DNA of 64,000 bases from Fictibacillus sp. b24 (GTDB lineage Bacteria > Bacillota > Bacilli > Bacillales > Fictibacillaceae): contig NZ_JAUCES010000005.1 in the NCBI RefSeq assembly GCF_030348825.1, positions 2,914,001-2,978,000 on the forward strand, given 5' to 3'. This document shows positions 32,631 through 40,619 of the stretch, in pieces; the stretch's first letter is position 1; each line of letters starts with the position of its first letter. The position numbers were made by a program, and so were the translations under genes. The notes below the pieces were generated by a model. It was not told the DNA's origin. It saw nothing but the letters and a program-made list of their open reading frames with translations, and did not search any database.

Positions 32631-34178
32631 TCATTGTCGTAATAAAGCAATCAACCGCTCTTTCCCTACTGAATGAAGAAGTAACGGTATGCGCGGACCG
32701 CTGCTGCTGTTCAAAACAAGCTGATAGATAATGCTGAACAACCTTTTTTGGTTGTTTTTCTTCATTTTTTGATCATCCACATGACAAACATCGTATATTT
32801 TCCTCATCAGCTCGTCATCTGGCAGTCCAGCTTCATCTTGCAAAACATTCACAAATCCTTCAAGCCACCCTTTCTCCGTATCAGTCAGTGAACCAAAGTA
32901 TTCTGAATTCTTTTCTTCATTAACATGAAGCACTCTCTCAGGACACCAGTTTCTCAGCCAATACTCCGCCCGGACACAAACTTCTTTTACCTCTTCCAAC
33001 GTATACTCCTCACCTGTTCTTCTCAATACGTCACGCACTAATGATGCTTCAAAATTTACAAGCGGTAAGATGCTCGCAACATGACTAAACCTTGGCGCTC
33101 GTCGTGTTACAGAAGTCATAGATGACAACTCCAGAGCAGCTCCTATCTCTTCTTTCAGCAGCCCTACTTCAGCATGGCTATACCTCTCATATTCCGTATA
33201 GTTTCGGATCACATCTTCATCCAATCCGATATGAAAAGAAGAGTTCGGCTGATATTTTGCAAACATGAAAAGAATGACTTCGGGTGTATAAATTTTCAAC
33301 AGTTCTCCGGGCGTGATATTGTTTCCCGAAGAACTCGACATTTTAGCACCGGTGCCTTTAATGCTGATAAAATCATACGGTTCATACTCTGGCGCATGAT
33401 GGTTAAAGATATCAGAAACAATTTCCTTTGAAACTCTGTAACTTCCAGTAGCGGAGGAATGGTCCCTCCCACCTGGTTCAAACACCACGTTCTCTGTCAT
33501 CCATCTCATCGGCCAATCCACTTTCCAATTCAGCTTGATGTTTGTAGCAGCAGAGACTTCAATAGAATTTGAATGACCACATGAACATGTATATTTCAGT
33601 GTTTCATTCTGAAAATCTTTAACGTATACCGTATCTTTTCTGCAAATTTCACAATACACATTTATTGGATAAAAGCTCTCTCGCTCTTCAACACTCGGTT
33701 CACCTGTTTTAAATGCCGTGAGAATATCATATATTTGCTTGCGATTGTGAAGAGTGTGGACAATTTGTGCATTGTATCTTCTTGATTGGTACTCCTCGCT
33801 TTGGTAGATAAACTCAGGAACGATGCCGAACTGACCCAATGACTGCTCGAATTCTTTTTCAAAATGCTCTGCGTACGAATTGTGGCATCCAAACGGGCAT
33901 GGAATCTCAGAGTATGGCATGCCTATATATTTCTCAAAATACGCGTCCACGTTCTTAGGTACTTTACGAAATCGATCAAAATCGTCCCATGAAAAAATGA
34001 AACGTGTTTTCTTTCCCAGCTTTTGCAATGCTCTCACCACAAAATAAGTGGTAACCACTTCACGAAAATTCCCGATATGAACGGAACCGGATGGGCTAAT
34101 GCCCGACGCACAAACAAAAGTCTCACGATCTGGATTTTTTCTAATTAATTCTTCTGCTATTCGATATGCCCAATGCAT
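32631..34178 (-). CDS. lysK: Lysyl-tRNA synthetase, class I (LysRS1)
   Basis: The protein is 515 aa with the class I synthetase signatures HIGN (GSVHIGNFREVVTTYFVVRA) and KMSSS (GAKMSSSSGNNITPGELL), a zinc-type Cys cluster (YCEICRKDTVYVKDFQ...CSCGHSNS), and the class I anticodon-binding C-terminal helices. It charges tRNA-Lys with lysine. Most bacteria use class II LysRS; a few Bacillus species hold both, with LysRS1 as a conditionally expressed second enzyme. The ATG at 34178 has GGAGGAG upstream and the gene is under a T-box leader, fitting induction by uncharged tRNA-Lys. Confidence 0.97.
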   Translation of the reverse strand: MHWAYRIAEELIRKNPDRETFVCASGISPSGSVHIGNFREVVTTYFVVRALQKLGKKTRFIFSWDDFDRFRKVPKNVDAYFEKYIGMPYSEIPCPFGCHNSYAEHFEKEFEQSLGQFGIVPEFIYQSEEYQSRRYNAQIVHTLHNRKQIYDILTAFKTGEPSVEERESFYPINVYCEICRKDTVYVKDFQNETLKYTCSCGHSNSIEVSAATNIKLNWKVDWPMRWMTENVVFEPGGRDHSSATGSYRVSKEIVSDIFNHHAPEYEPYDFISIKGTGAKMSSSSGNNITPGELLKIYTPEVILFMFAKYQPNSSFHIGLDEDVIRNYTEYERYSHAEVGLLKEEIGAALELSSMTSVTRRAPRFSHVASILPLVNFEASLVRDVLRRTGEEYTLEEVKEVCVRAEYWLRNWCPERVLHVNEEKNSEYFGSLTDTEKGWLEGFVNVLQDEAGLPDDELMRKIYDVCHVDDQKMKKNNQKRLFSIIYQLVLNSSSGPRIPLLLHSVGKERLIALLRQ

Positions 34179-34216
34179 AATTGGATCACTCCTCCATTTT
34201 TATTAAAAAGAAAAAC

Positions 34217-34533
34217 AAAAAAAGCCCTCACCCCCAAGATTATTCATCTTGAGGACGAGAGCTTATTTAGCATTCGCGGTACCACCTCAATTTGTTAACA
34301 TGTCGCCATATCAACCTCTTCAGGTACGGCAATGAACAACAATCACTTGCGAATACCCTATCTCTATAACGGGAGATCCCGTTGTAGTATCAGCAAAGAT
34401 AATTTTGCATCCGTACAAAGCTCGGAGTCTTTTTTTCATTAAGATGCTTATTGCTCTTTCTCACCAACCAAGAGCTCTCTGAAAATAATATGTCTTAATT
34501 ACTTTTCTCTTCATAGCCATAAATTGTTAAATT
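34217..34533 (-). promoter_or_regulatory. T-box leader controlling lysK
   Basis: On the minus strand the T-box sequence GAGGTGGTACCGCGAATG lies at 34271-34288, within an upstream structured leader. It is followed by a terminator whose arms contain CCTCAAGAT and ATCTTGGGG with a run of seven T (34217-34262). A 3'-side stem I run of A (34430-34436) supplies AAA lysine triplets as likely specifier. Binding of uncharged tRNA-Lys would stabilise the antiterminator and allow lysK expression. Confidence 0.93.
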
Positions 34534-34539
34534 TTTATT

Positions 34540-34568
34540 AGTATAAGCAGTTTTATGGTAGTTGTCAA
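34540..34568 (-). promoter_or_regulatory. SigA-type promoter of the lysK T-box unit
   Basis: On the minus strand TTGACA (34563-34568), 17 nt, TATACT (34540-34545). The -35 overlaps the stop of the upstream membrane-anchored protein gene. Confidence 0.85.
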
Positions 34569-35173
34569 AACAATTTTTTATTTGTTTTTCTGAATCTCAA
34601 AATAAGAAAGATTCCTATACAGACAGAGAAAACTAATAAGCCAACATACAAATACGTATAATCGTTATCGTCATTTTGAACTGCTTCATTACTCGTTTTC
34701 ACAACAGGCTTTTCTGATTGTTTTTTGAGAAACTCCTCATAATACGCTCTGCTTGTAACGTTATGATGTTGCACTTTACCATCGGAAATCTGGATCATTC
34801 CATTAGGTCCCCCGACCGGTGTTAAGAAGCTAAATTCCTTATTTTTATCAAGAAAGAGCAAAAACTCTCCGCCATCTTTTTGAAACTCATCCGCCCAACC
34901 TACGTCATATCCATCAATGCCTGCCCTTATTTTTTGGGTCACATCTCCTTTAAACACCTTTTGGACATTGAATTCATAACTCGTAAAAACCATATTTCTC
35001 CCTTGTGGTTTACTCGTAAAATCATACTGTCCCATTACAATCACATCAGCTCTTTTATGAACTTCCTCAGGTTCAACTTCCGCCCAGCTTGTTGCATGAG
35101 CTTGAGTGTTTATTAACATCATGGATAAAAACATTCCTAATAAAATAACCGCTATAGACTTTTTCATTTTCAA
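34565..35173 (-). CDS. Exported, C-terminally membrane-anchored protein of unknown function
   Basis: The protein is 202 aa: signal peptide (MKKSIAVILLGMFLSMMLINTQAHA), a soluble beta-rich domain of about 120 residues (HKRADVIVMGQYDFTSKPQG; VQKVFKGDVTQKIRAGIDG; GGEFLLFLDKNKEFSFL), a Lys/Asn/Asp linker and a C-terminal span (YLYVGLLVFSVCIGIFLILRF) with a basic tail. The V.KVFKGD pattern is reminiscent of small NTR/TIMP-like extracytoplasmic domains, but I cannot assign it. The TTG at 35173 and ATG at 35167 share the GGGGG site. Confidence 0.7.
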   Translation of the reverse strand: MKMKKSIAVILLGMFLSMMLINTQAHATSWAEVEPEEVHKRADVIVMGQYDFTSKPQGRNMVFTSYEFNVQKVFKGDVTQKIRAGIDGYDVGWADEFQKDGGEFLLFLDKNKEFSFLTPVGGPNGMIQISDGKVQHHNVTSRAYYEEFLKKQSEKPVVKTSNEAVQNDDNDYTYLYVGLLVFSVCIGIFLILRFRKTNKKLF

Positions 35174-35244
35174 CCAATCCCCCTTTATGAATTAGTCGAT
35201 CGCCATCATTTTTAAGTTTCATGATGGATAAAATGTTTACAAGT

Positions 35245-35571
35245 CTATACCTTTGGCTTTCCCGACACAATATGCCAATGAAGATGTTTAGAGTCTTGGT
35301 AATTTCCTATGTTGGTAATTACTTTACAAGCTCCATGTTCTTTCGTCACTATAGCTGTTACTTCTTTAATCACTTTTATCATTTCGAGTATCAGTTCGTT
35401 ATCCTCTTCTTTAAGATCAAGAAGAGATGTAATGTGTTTCTTTGGTATCGTTACAATATGTATCGGGTAAAAGGGACTGGTATGATAATAAGCCAAGACA
35501 TTTTTCGTTTCTAACACTTTTTCTACCGTAGTCTTTCCACTCAACACTTCTTCACAATAAAAATCATTCAT
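35245..35571 (-). CDS. HIT (histidine triad) family hydrolase
   Basis: The protein is 108 aa. The triad is HLHWHIVSG near the C-terminus, and the N-terminal nucleotide-binding pattern is FYCEEVLSGKTTVEKV...YHTSPFYPIHIVTIPKKHIT. HIT proteins hydrolyse nucleoside phosphoramidates or dinucleoside polyphosphates. The specific substrate is unknown. Confidence 0.92.
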   Translation of the reverse strand: MNDFYCEEVLSGKTTVEKVLETKNVLAYYHTSPFYPIHIVTIPKKHITSLLDLKEEDNELILEMIKVIKEVTAIVTKEHGACKVITNIGNYQDSKHLHWHIVSGKPKV

Positions 35572-35611
35572 TGATATTTCTCACTCCATTGCTTTCTCTA
35601 GTCTACAATGT

Positions 35612-35640
35612 ACAAGGTGAGCACTGATAGCTCACCTTGT
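35612..35640. terminator. Hairpin after the DHFR-like gene
   Basis: Perfect arms ACAAGGTGAGC / GCTCACCTTGT with a 7-nt loop directly after the stop codon of the minus-strand gene. The T tail is better on the plus side, so its use as terminator is uncertain. Confidence 0.5.
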
Positions 35641-35641
35641 T

Positions 35642-36187
35642 TTAAGAATAATTCACATTATACGTTGGTTTAATAACTCCGTTGTCAAAGTGTTTCAAGT
35701 CTGTAAGTTCCAGCTTAATATGTGGTTTCACTTCACCAAACAATGGCAACCCTTCACCAATCATCACTGGATTCACTTTCAAAACTACCTGATCTATCAA
35801 TCTTTCATTCAACAACGAACCTGCCAGCATGCCACCACCGCAAAGCCACAGTTTACCCAATTCCTTTTCTATAAGGTTCTTAACAAAATCAACAGCATCA
35901 CCTTTCACTAGCTCCACCTTTTCATTGGATTTAAACTGCATAGAGCTAGAAAAGATGTAATGCTTTAAGTCTTTAAAAGCACTTGGCTCCCCTGGTTTCA
36001 GACCAAATTGAAATCCGTATTCATACGTCTTCCCGCCCATAAGAACAGCATCGTACGCCTTAACGTCTTCCAAAAAGTCCGTTACATGATCGCCACTATA
36101 CAAAAAGATCGAATCATCCGCTTTTCCATCGATATCCGCAATAAAGTGATCCACTGTAACTGCAATATGATAGATTAACTTCGCCAC
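35642..36187 (-). CDS. Dihydrofolate reductase family protein (RibD C-terminal-like)
   Basis: The protein is 181 aa, starting with GTG at 36187 after AAAGGTG. The fold shows in IYHIAVTVDHFIADIDG, AVLMGGKTYEYGF (nucleotide-binding), LWLCGGGMLAGSLL and NPVMIGEGLPLFG. These proteins bind NADPH; typical members are annotated YyaP/YwjB-like with unknown substrates. It is not the housekeeping DHFR. Confidence 0.9.
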   Translation of the reverse strand: MAKLIYHIAVTVDHFIADIDGKADDSIFLYSGDHVTDFLEDVKAYDAVLMGGKTYEYGFQFGLKPGEPSAFKDLKHYIFSSSMQFKSNEKVELVKGDAVDFVKNLIEKELGKLWLCGGGMLAGSLLNERLIDQVVLKVNPVMIGEGLPLFGEVKPHIKLELTDLKHFDNGVIKPTYNVNYS

Positions 36188-36247
36188 TCAATCACACCTT
36201 TCAAGAAATTATGTGATGGTTCCCGCATACCTCTCACTATTACTCTA

Positions 36248-37105
36248 TTATTTTAGAAAAGGTCTGATCTTTGGAAAAATCTTAACAGCCGTATTGTAAA
36301 ATACATCCTCATGATGTTCCTCAGGTATGATTTCTTTTACAAAATCAATGTAAGGCTGAACAGGCACAAGCGGCCAATCCGTTCCAAACAAAAACTTTTT
36401 ATAGTTATCCGTAAACGTTAACGCGTGTCGCAAATGGTTGAAGAAGCGAGGTGAATCTTTGTATCTCGCAATATCTTCCCGTGTTCCAACGACAAGACCT
36501 GAAAGATCGGCATACATGTTGCGATTCTTGTAAACAACTTCTGCTCCGTCCAAAGTCCACGGATCACCGAAATGAGCCATCATAAAATTCACATCACGGT
36601 GCATGACCGCTACTTCATCTAGCGTCAACGGATGTGAGTACTTCAACAACCCTCTCTCAGAATACGTATCTCCTGTGTGAAAGACAACTGGCAATTCATA
36701 CTTGGCAGCTAGCTTGTAAACAGGCTGATACACTTCATCATACGCGTAATACGGATAATATCCGAGGTAGATTTTGATGCCGACAACCTCTGGCTTTTGT
36801 ACCGTTTCCTCAAGTTTCGCTAATTCTTTTTCACCGAGATGATATGGGTTGATTCCTGCACAATACACGACATTTTCAGGAATCTGCGAACCTAGATCGA
36901 TACCCATTGGCGTTGGGGCTAGAGGGTCCGGGAAACCCTCTACCTCTTTTTCCGTTAGCCCCATCGCAATGCCTAGCACAACTCCCGATTCCTCATACTC
37001 TTTTACAATTCCGTCATAAGAATAGTCCAGTTTGGACAGGTTCGTTGCTGTATGTTTAAAGCTTTCAATGTTTGAAAAATGCATATGCGCATCAATGATT
37101 TTCAT
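36248..37105 (-). CDS. Amidohydrolase family protein (TIM barrel)
   Basis: The protein is 285 aa of the Amidohydro_2 type. The first metal motif is IIDAHMHFSN, then VVFHTGDTYSERG, the second His region MMAHFGDPW and the final Asp in FLFGTDWPLVP. Members hydrolyse or decarboxylate small ring or carboxylate compounds. GGAAGGAAGAG precedes the ATG at 37105. It starts 13 nt after the giant GNAT fusion gene on the same strand, so both are probably one operon. Confidence 0.92.
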   Translation of the reverse strand: MKIIDAHMHFSNIESFKHTATNLSKLDYSYDGIVKEYEESGVVLGIAMGLTEKEVEGFPDPLAPTPMGIDLGSQIPENVVYCAGINPYHLGEKELAKLEETVQKPEVVGIKIYLGYYPYYAYDEVYQPVYKLAAKYELPVVFHTGDTYSERGLLKYSHPLTLDEVAVMHRDVNFMMAHFGDPWTLDGAEVVYKNRNMYADLSGLVVGTREDIARYKDSPRFFNHLRHALTFTDNYKKFLFGTDWPLVPVQPYIDFVKEIIPEEHHEDVFYNTAVKIFPKIRPFLK

Positions 37106-37118
37106 GGACTCTTCCTTC

Positions 37119-40100
37119 CTAGCAGAATTTGATCTTCTTTAAATCTTCTAATGCTGTATCTGGGATCACTTTGTCGTTAAAAACATAAAACACTGGAGAC
37201 GTAACATGAGTTGCGCCGTGTTCAAGGTTAAGCTTTTCCGCATATCCAAGCTCAATTACTTCCAAGTTGATATATGAATCTAGAAACGTCGCGTTTTGAT
37301 TTGCCACAATCTGCATCAGGTTCTCATGATCATCTGAACCAAAAACAACACTGCGGTCAATTGACATCTCCTGCTCGCCTTTCCCGCCATAAACCATCGC
37401 CCACTCACCATTTTTACTTTGAAAACTTCCCCAGCTCTTCGTAAGCTCCAGTCCAGGATTTAAGAAACAGCCAGTGTAAAAGTTCTTTCCTTGCAGGTAG
37501 CTTCCCATATTTTGAACAATTTCCGTCGTATGACACAAAACCGGAACTCCTGGCAGCAATAAGAAATACTTATGAATTTCGAGCCCTTTGAACGTCTCAT
37601 GCTTTTCATATAAAGTGGATACTTTTATACCCTTCCATACGTTGCCTTTATCGTCCTCTTTTTCTACAAATTCAACCGTAGTCTTCTCTTTTAGTAGAGA
37701 ATTAAGACTTGTGCCTTCCACAAGACCGGCGATTCCGCCAAACCACGGATTCCACCAAGATTTTGGTGCAGGCTTTGGAAAAGGTGAATCCATCCACTCG
37801 TGATTTTTGTACTGAAGAGAGAATAATGTTGGCGCGAACTGTGCAGAAGCAGAAATGGCAATTTCGCCATTATTCACACTTAGCACTTCGAGGTCATTTT
37901 TCACCGTCTTCTCAAACTGAACCGGCAGATCCTTCATGACGAAAGCCGCTGATTGCCTCGTAATGTCAATAGAATCTAGATTCATTTTTGACGTTAAAAC
38001 ATGAACGCCTTTATCGTTTGGCACTTGTATATCAAATTCAGCACTTCTCATTTCTTCGTCGGACGCAAACAGGTGACTTTGAAGAATCTCGTCATTCAGT
38101 TTCATTTCAATAAATCCGTTAAAAAAGGAAGACTTGTAATCTTGCGCTACAGCCTTGATCTGATTGCCACTTACAAAAGGATTACCGTTATTAACAGATA
38201 GTGTCATATGATTTGTTAAACTGAGTGATGGCTTATCATTCTTTTGCGTCGCATATTCTCTGAAAGACTGCCATTCTTGGAAAGCGCCAATCGTTAACGT
38301 TACTGGTTTTGTTGCTACCTTTTGATGAGGAGCAAGCTTTCCAAAATTATGTTCAAAGTACATAAACCAGTTTGAGAATTGTACCTTTTCTTCAATTGGC
38401 CATGAAATTCCTCTTGGGTTTTTCTGCCCTCGTAAGAAGATCCAGTTCTCAGTTAACTTATTGTTGTTCCAATAGGTTAAGAAGGAACCCATTGAGTCGT
38501 TAAGCTCGATATATTTTCCTTCATACGGCAGAACAGCTCGATCAAGCATACGGCACATGATCGGAGAATTTAACCAAACTTCATCGGTAGATTCCGCTTC
38601 ACCCGTATTTGTAATCTCATAATGCTGTTCAACTAGACCTTCGCTATATAGCTTAACGATAGTTGCTAGCTGCAGACCTGGAAACGCCTGTGACTGAAAG
38701 GTTGCTCTAAATCCTGCATATCCTTCATGCATCAGCGGTTCGATCTTCTCCGGACGAATACGAGAGATTTCTTCTGAAAAAGGCTTACCGAGCTTTGGCA
38801 CCATAAACGCCATCTTATAATCTACATCGCCTTTACCTGGCATAATCCAATTGTTGAACTTATCAAGTATTAATTGATATTGCCCATTGTACACGTGATA
38901 ATAAGCGTCACACTCACCTGTTAGTTTTGCTCCGATCCCTTTTAGTGCAATGCCTATCTTTTTCGTAAAATGAACAGCACTACCATCCCTTTTTGTTGCT
39001 ATTATCGGTAGATCTGCCTCATAAAATCCGTGTTTCAATAAGGTGAATGGTACAGGTACAGACTGTTTTGCTTTTGGTGCTAACGTAACACTTATACCGC
39101 GATTCTCGATGTGAACCAACTCTGATGGTGGCAGTTCAAAGCTAAACGACACTTCTTCATTAAAGTTGTTTTCTAAATTCAAATATAGCGTAGAAGATTT
39201 CCCGATAAAACTAAGGTTATCAGGTAACGAAGAATCCAATTTAACAGGATACTTAGGTCGAATTCCTACTTTAAATTGCGCTTTTTTACCGTTGATTGTG
39301 AGTAAGGAAGTGACCGCTGGATGCGTTCTCCACACACTTTGTTCTTCTGTAATCGGGTTCACTTTAAAAGGAATTTCAATACTTTCTTCTTGTTGAACGC
39401 TTACTTTTGTTGAAGATTCAAATTGAATATTTTTGTCATTCATGCCTTCAATTTCAACTGTTAATGGCTTACCCGATTTATTTTTGATGTGGTATTGAAC
39501 CGTATAATCTGATCCAAACACCAAATTGAAGTTCTCTACCGTAGCTGTGATTTTATAATCGTCAGTTTCGATGGAACGAAGACCTCTACCGAAGCGCTCA
39601 AACTCCATTTTTAAATTTCCAAGGGTATCATGTTTCCACGAATACTCATAAAAATGAAATTCGTTTTCTTTGTTGCCATCTGGAACAGTCTCAATCTTTC
39701 TAGTGCTGTTTTCATACCAGCGTTCATCAGCAAAATAATCTTGAACAACTTCAGTCTGTAAAACAGATGGCATAAAATTCATCAAATGAGTCGTATCATC
39801 TCGGTCTTCCCAGAAGAATCCGCATTTTTTATAAAGTGGAACTGCCTTCGTATTTCCTGGCCATGTATAAAGATCCAAACGCGGCCACTTCATTTCAATC
39901 GCCTTTTGAAGTGCCTTTAGTACGAGCTTCTTGCCTATCTTCTTACCATGATAGTCGCCTCTAACGTTCAATAATGGAATGTAGAGTGCTCCTTCATCTT
40001 CCCGGTATTCACCCAGACTGCAATAGCCTACTACTTTGTCGCCATCGAGGGCTAAATATAAATGGAGGTTCGTTGAGTTAGCTTCCTGTTTCAGAACTTG

Positions 40101-40238
40101 CTCAGCTGTCATGATTGTGTTGCCGCCGCCCCATCCGTCTTGGCTCTTATTCCACATTTCAGCCACTCGAGCAGCATAGCTCGAATCGTATTCTACAATC
40201 GTAATTTGATCGGTCGTTTTTGTATTTAATACTTCCAT
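37119..40238 (-). CDS. Large GNAT acetyltransferase fusion with beta-sandwich domains
   Basis: The protein is 1039 aa without signal peptide or membrane span. Residues 10-155 form a GNAT domain (YIPLLNVRGDYHGKKIGKKL is the acetyl-CoA motif; TKAVPLYKKCGFFWEDRD the end). The remaining 870 residues are beta-rich: two Ig-like stretches (TVQYHIKNKSGKPLTVEIEG; LYLNLENNFNEEVSFSFEL), then a large supersandwich-like region (YAGFRATFQSQAFPGLQLAT; WWNPWFGGIAGLVEGTSLNS) like those in sugar-processing enzymes. This may be a bifunctional cytosolic enzyme acting on a sugar-containing amine. An amidohydrolase gene follows 13 nt later. GGAGG precedes the ATG. Confidence 0.8.
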   Translation of the reverse strand: MEVLNTKTTDQITIVEYDSSYAARVAEMWNKSQDGWGGGNTIMTAEQVLKQEANSTNLHLYLALDGDKVVGYCSLGEYREDEGALYIPLLNVRGDYHGKKIGKKLVLKALQKAIEMKWPRLDLYTWPGNTKAVPLYKKCGFFWEDRDDTTHLMNFMPSVLQTEVVQDYFADERWYENSTRKIETVPDGNKENEFHFYEYSWKHDTLGNLKMEFERFGRGLRSIETDDYKITATVENFNLVFGSDYTVQYHIKNKSGKPLTVEIEGMNDKNIQFESSTKVSVQQEESIEIPFKVNPITEEQSVWRTHPAVTSLLTINGKKAQFKVGIRPKYPVKLDSSLPDNLSFIGKSSTLYLNLENNFNEEVSFSFELPPSELVHIENRGISVTLAPKAKQSVPVPFTLLKHGFYEADLPIIATKRDGSAVHFTKKIGIALKGIGAKLTGECDAYYHVYNGQYQLILDKFNNWIMPGKGDVDYKMAFMVPKLGKPFSEEISRIRPEKIEPLMHEGYAGFRATFQSQAFPGLQLATIVKLYSEGLVEQHYEITNTGEAESTDEVWLNSPIMCRMLDRAVLPYEGKYIELNDSMGSFLTYWNNNKLTENWIFLRGQKNPRGISWPIEEKVQFSNWFMYFEHNFGKLAPHQKVATKPVTLTIGAFQEWQSFREYATQKNDKPSLSLTNHMTLSVNNGNPFVSGNQIKAVAQDYKSSFFNGFIEMKLNDEILQSHLFASDEEMRSAEFDIQVPNDKGVHVLTSKMNLDSIDITRQSAAFVMKDLPVQFEKTVKNDLEVLSVNNGEIAISASAQFAPTLFSLQYKNHEWMDSPFPKPAPKSWWNPWFGGIAGLVEGTSLNSLLKEKTTVEFVEKEDDKGNVWKGIKVSTLYEKHETFKGLEIHKYFLLLPGVPVLCHTTEIVQNMGSYLQGKNFYTGCFLNPGLELTKSWGSFQSKNGEWAMVYGGKGEQEMSIDRSVVFGSDDHENLMQIVANQNATFLDSYINLEVIELGYAEKLNLEHGATHVTSPVFYVFNDKVIPDTALEDLKKIKFC

Positions 40239-40342
40239 TTCTCTTGCCTCCAGTCGATTTTTAAGAATTCTTCCCGCTAGTTACTCCACCTTTTTTTGCG
40301 TGATTTTCTAAATTGAATCATGTTTAACACCCCTTTTAAATG

Positions 40343-40376
40343 TAAAAAAGCCACCCGAAATTCCTGGGTGACTTTT
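40343..40376 (-). terminator. Second terminator before the GNAT fusion gene
   Basis: On the minus strand AAAGTCACCC pairs with GGGTGGCTTT (one mismatch), followed by a run of T. It lies 105 nt before the GNAT fusion start. Confidence 0.8.
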
Positions 40377-40397
40377 CATAAATATGCTAAATAGCAC

Positions 40398-40432
40398 AAA
40401 AAGGCCCCAGAATGCATACACATCCTGAGGCT
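40398..40432 (-). terminator. First terminator after the small ORF
   Basis: On the minus strand GCCTCAGGATG pairs with CATTCTGGGGC over 11 bp (with G-U pairs), loop of 6 nt, followed by CTTTTTG. Confidence 0.85.
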
Positions 40433-40452
40433 CTGGTTCACATATCAAATAG

Positions 40453-40530
40453 TTAGATTGAGATCCCATAAAGAAGGTTGTGTATTGGACAATATGAAAT
40501 TGTATTCGCAGTTTCAAAAAATTTAATCAT
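40453..40530 (-). CDS. Possible 25-residue peptide ORF ahead of tandem terminators
   Basis: ATG at 40530 has an excellent AAGGAGG 8 nt upstream and a SigA-like promoter ahead of it. The peptide starts MIKFFETANTISYC and ends LLYGISI; it has no clear signal peptide and I recognise no family. It is followed by two intrinsic terminators and then the GNAT fusion gene. It may be a leader peptide of an attenuator or a separate small-peptide gene; coding is supported only by start signals. Confidence 0.45.
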   Translation of the reverse strand: MIKFFETANTISYCPIHNLLYGISI

Positions 40531-40573
40531 GTCCAACGCCTCCTTCACTTGTAATTTTTTCCTTACCTCCATC

Positions 40574-40602
40574 ATTGTAAAACAGATGGATATAAAAGTA
40601 AA
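40574..40602 (-). promoter_or_regulatory. SigA-type promoter of the small ORF
   Basis: On the minus strand TTTACT (40597-40602), 17 nt, TACAAT (40574-40579), about 45 nt before the small ORF. Confidence 0.55.
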
Positions 40603-40619
40603 TATAATTTTCGGAAAAT

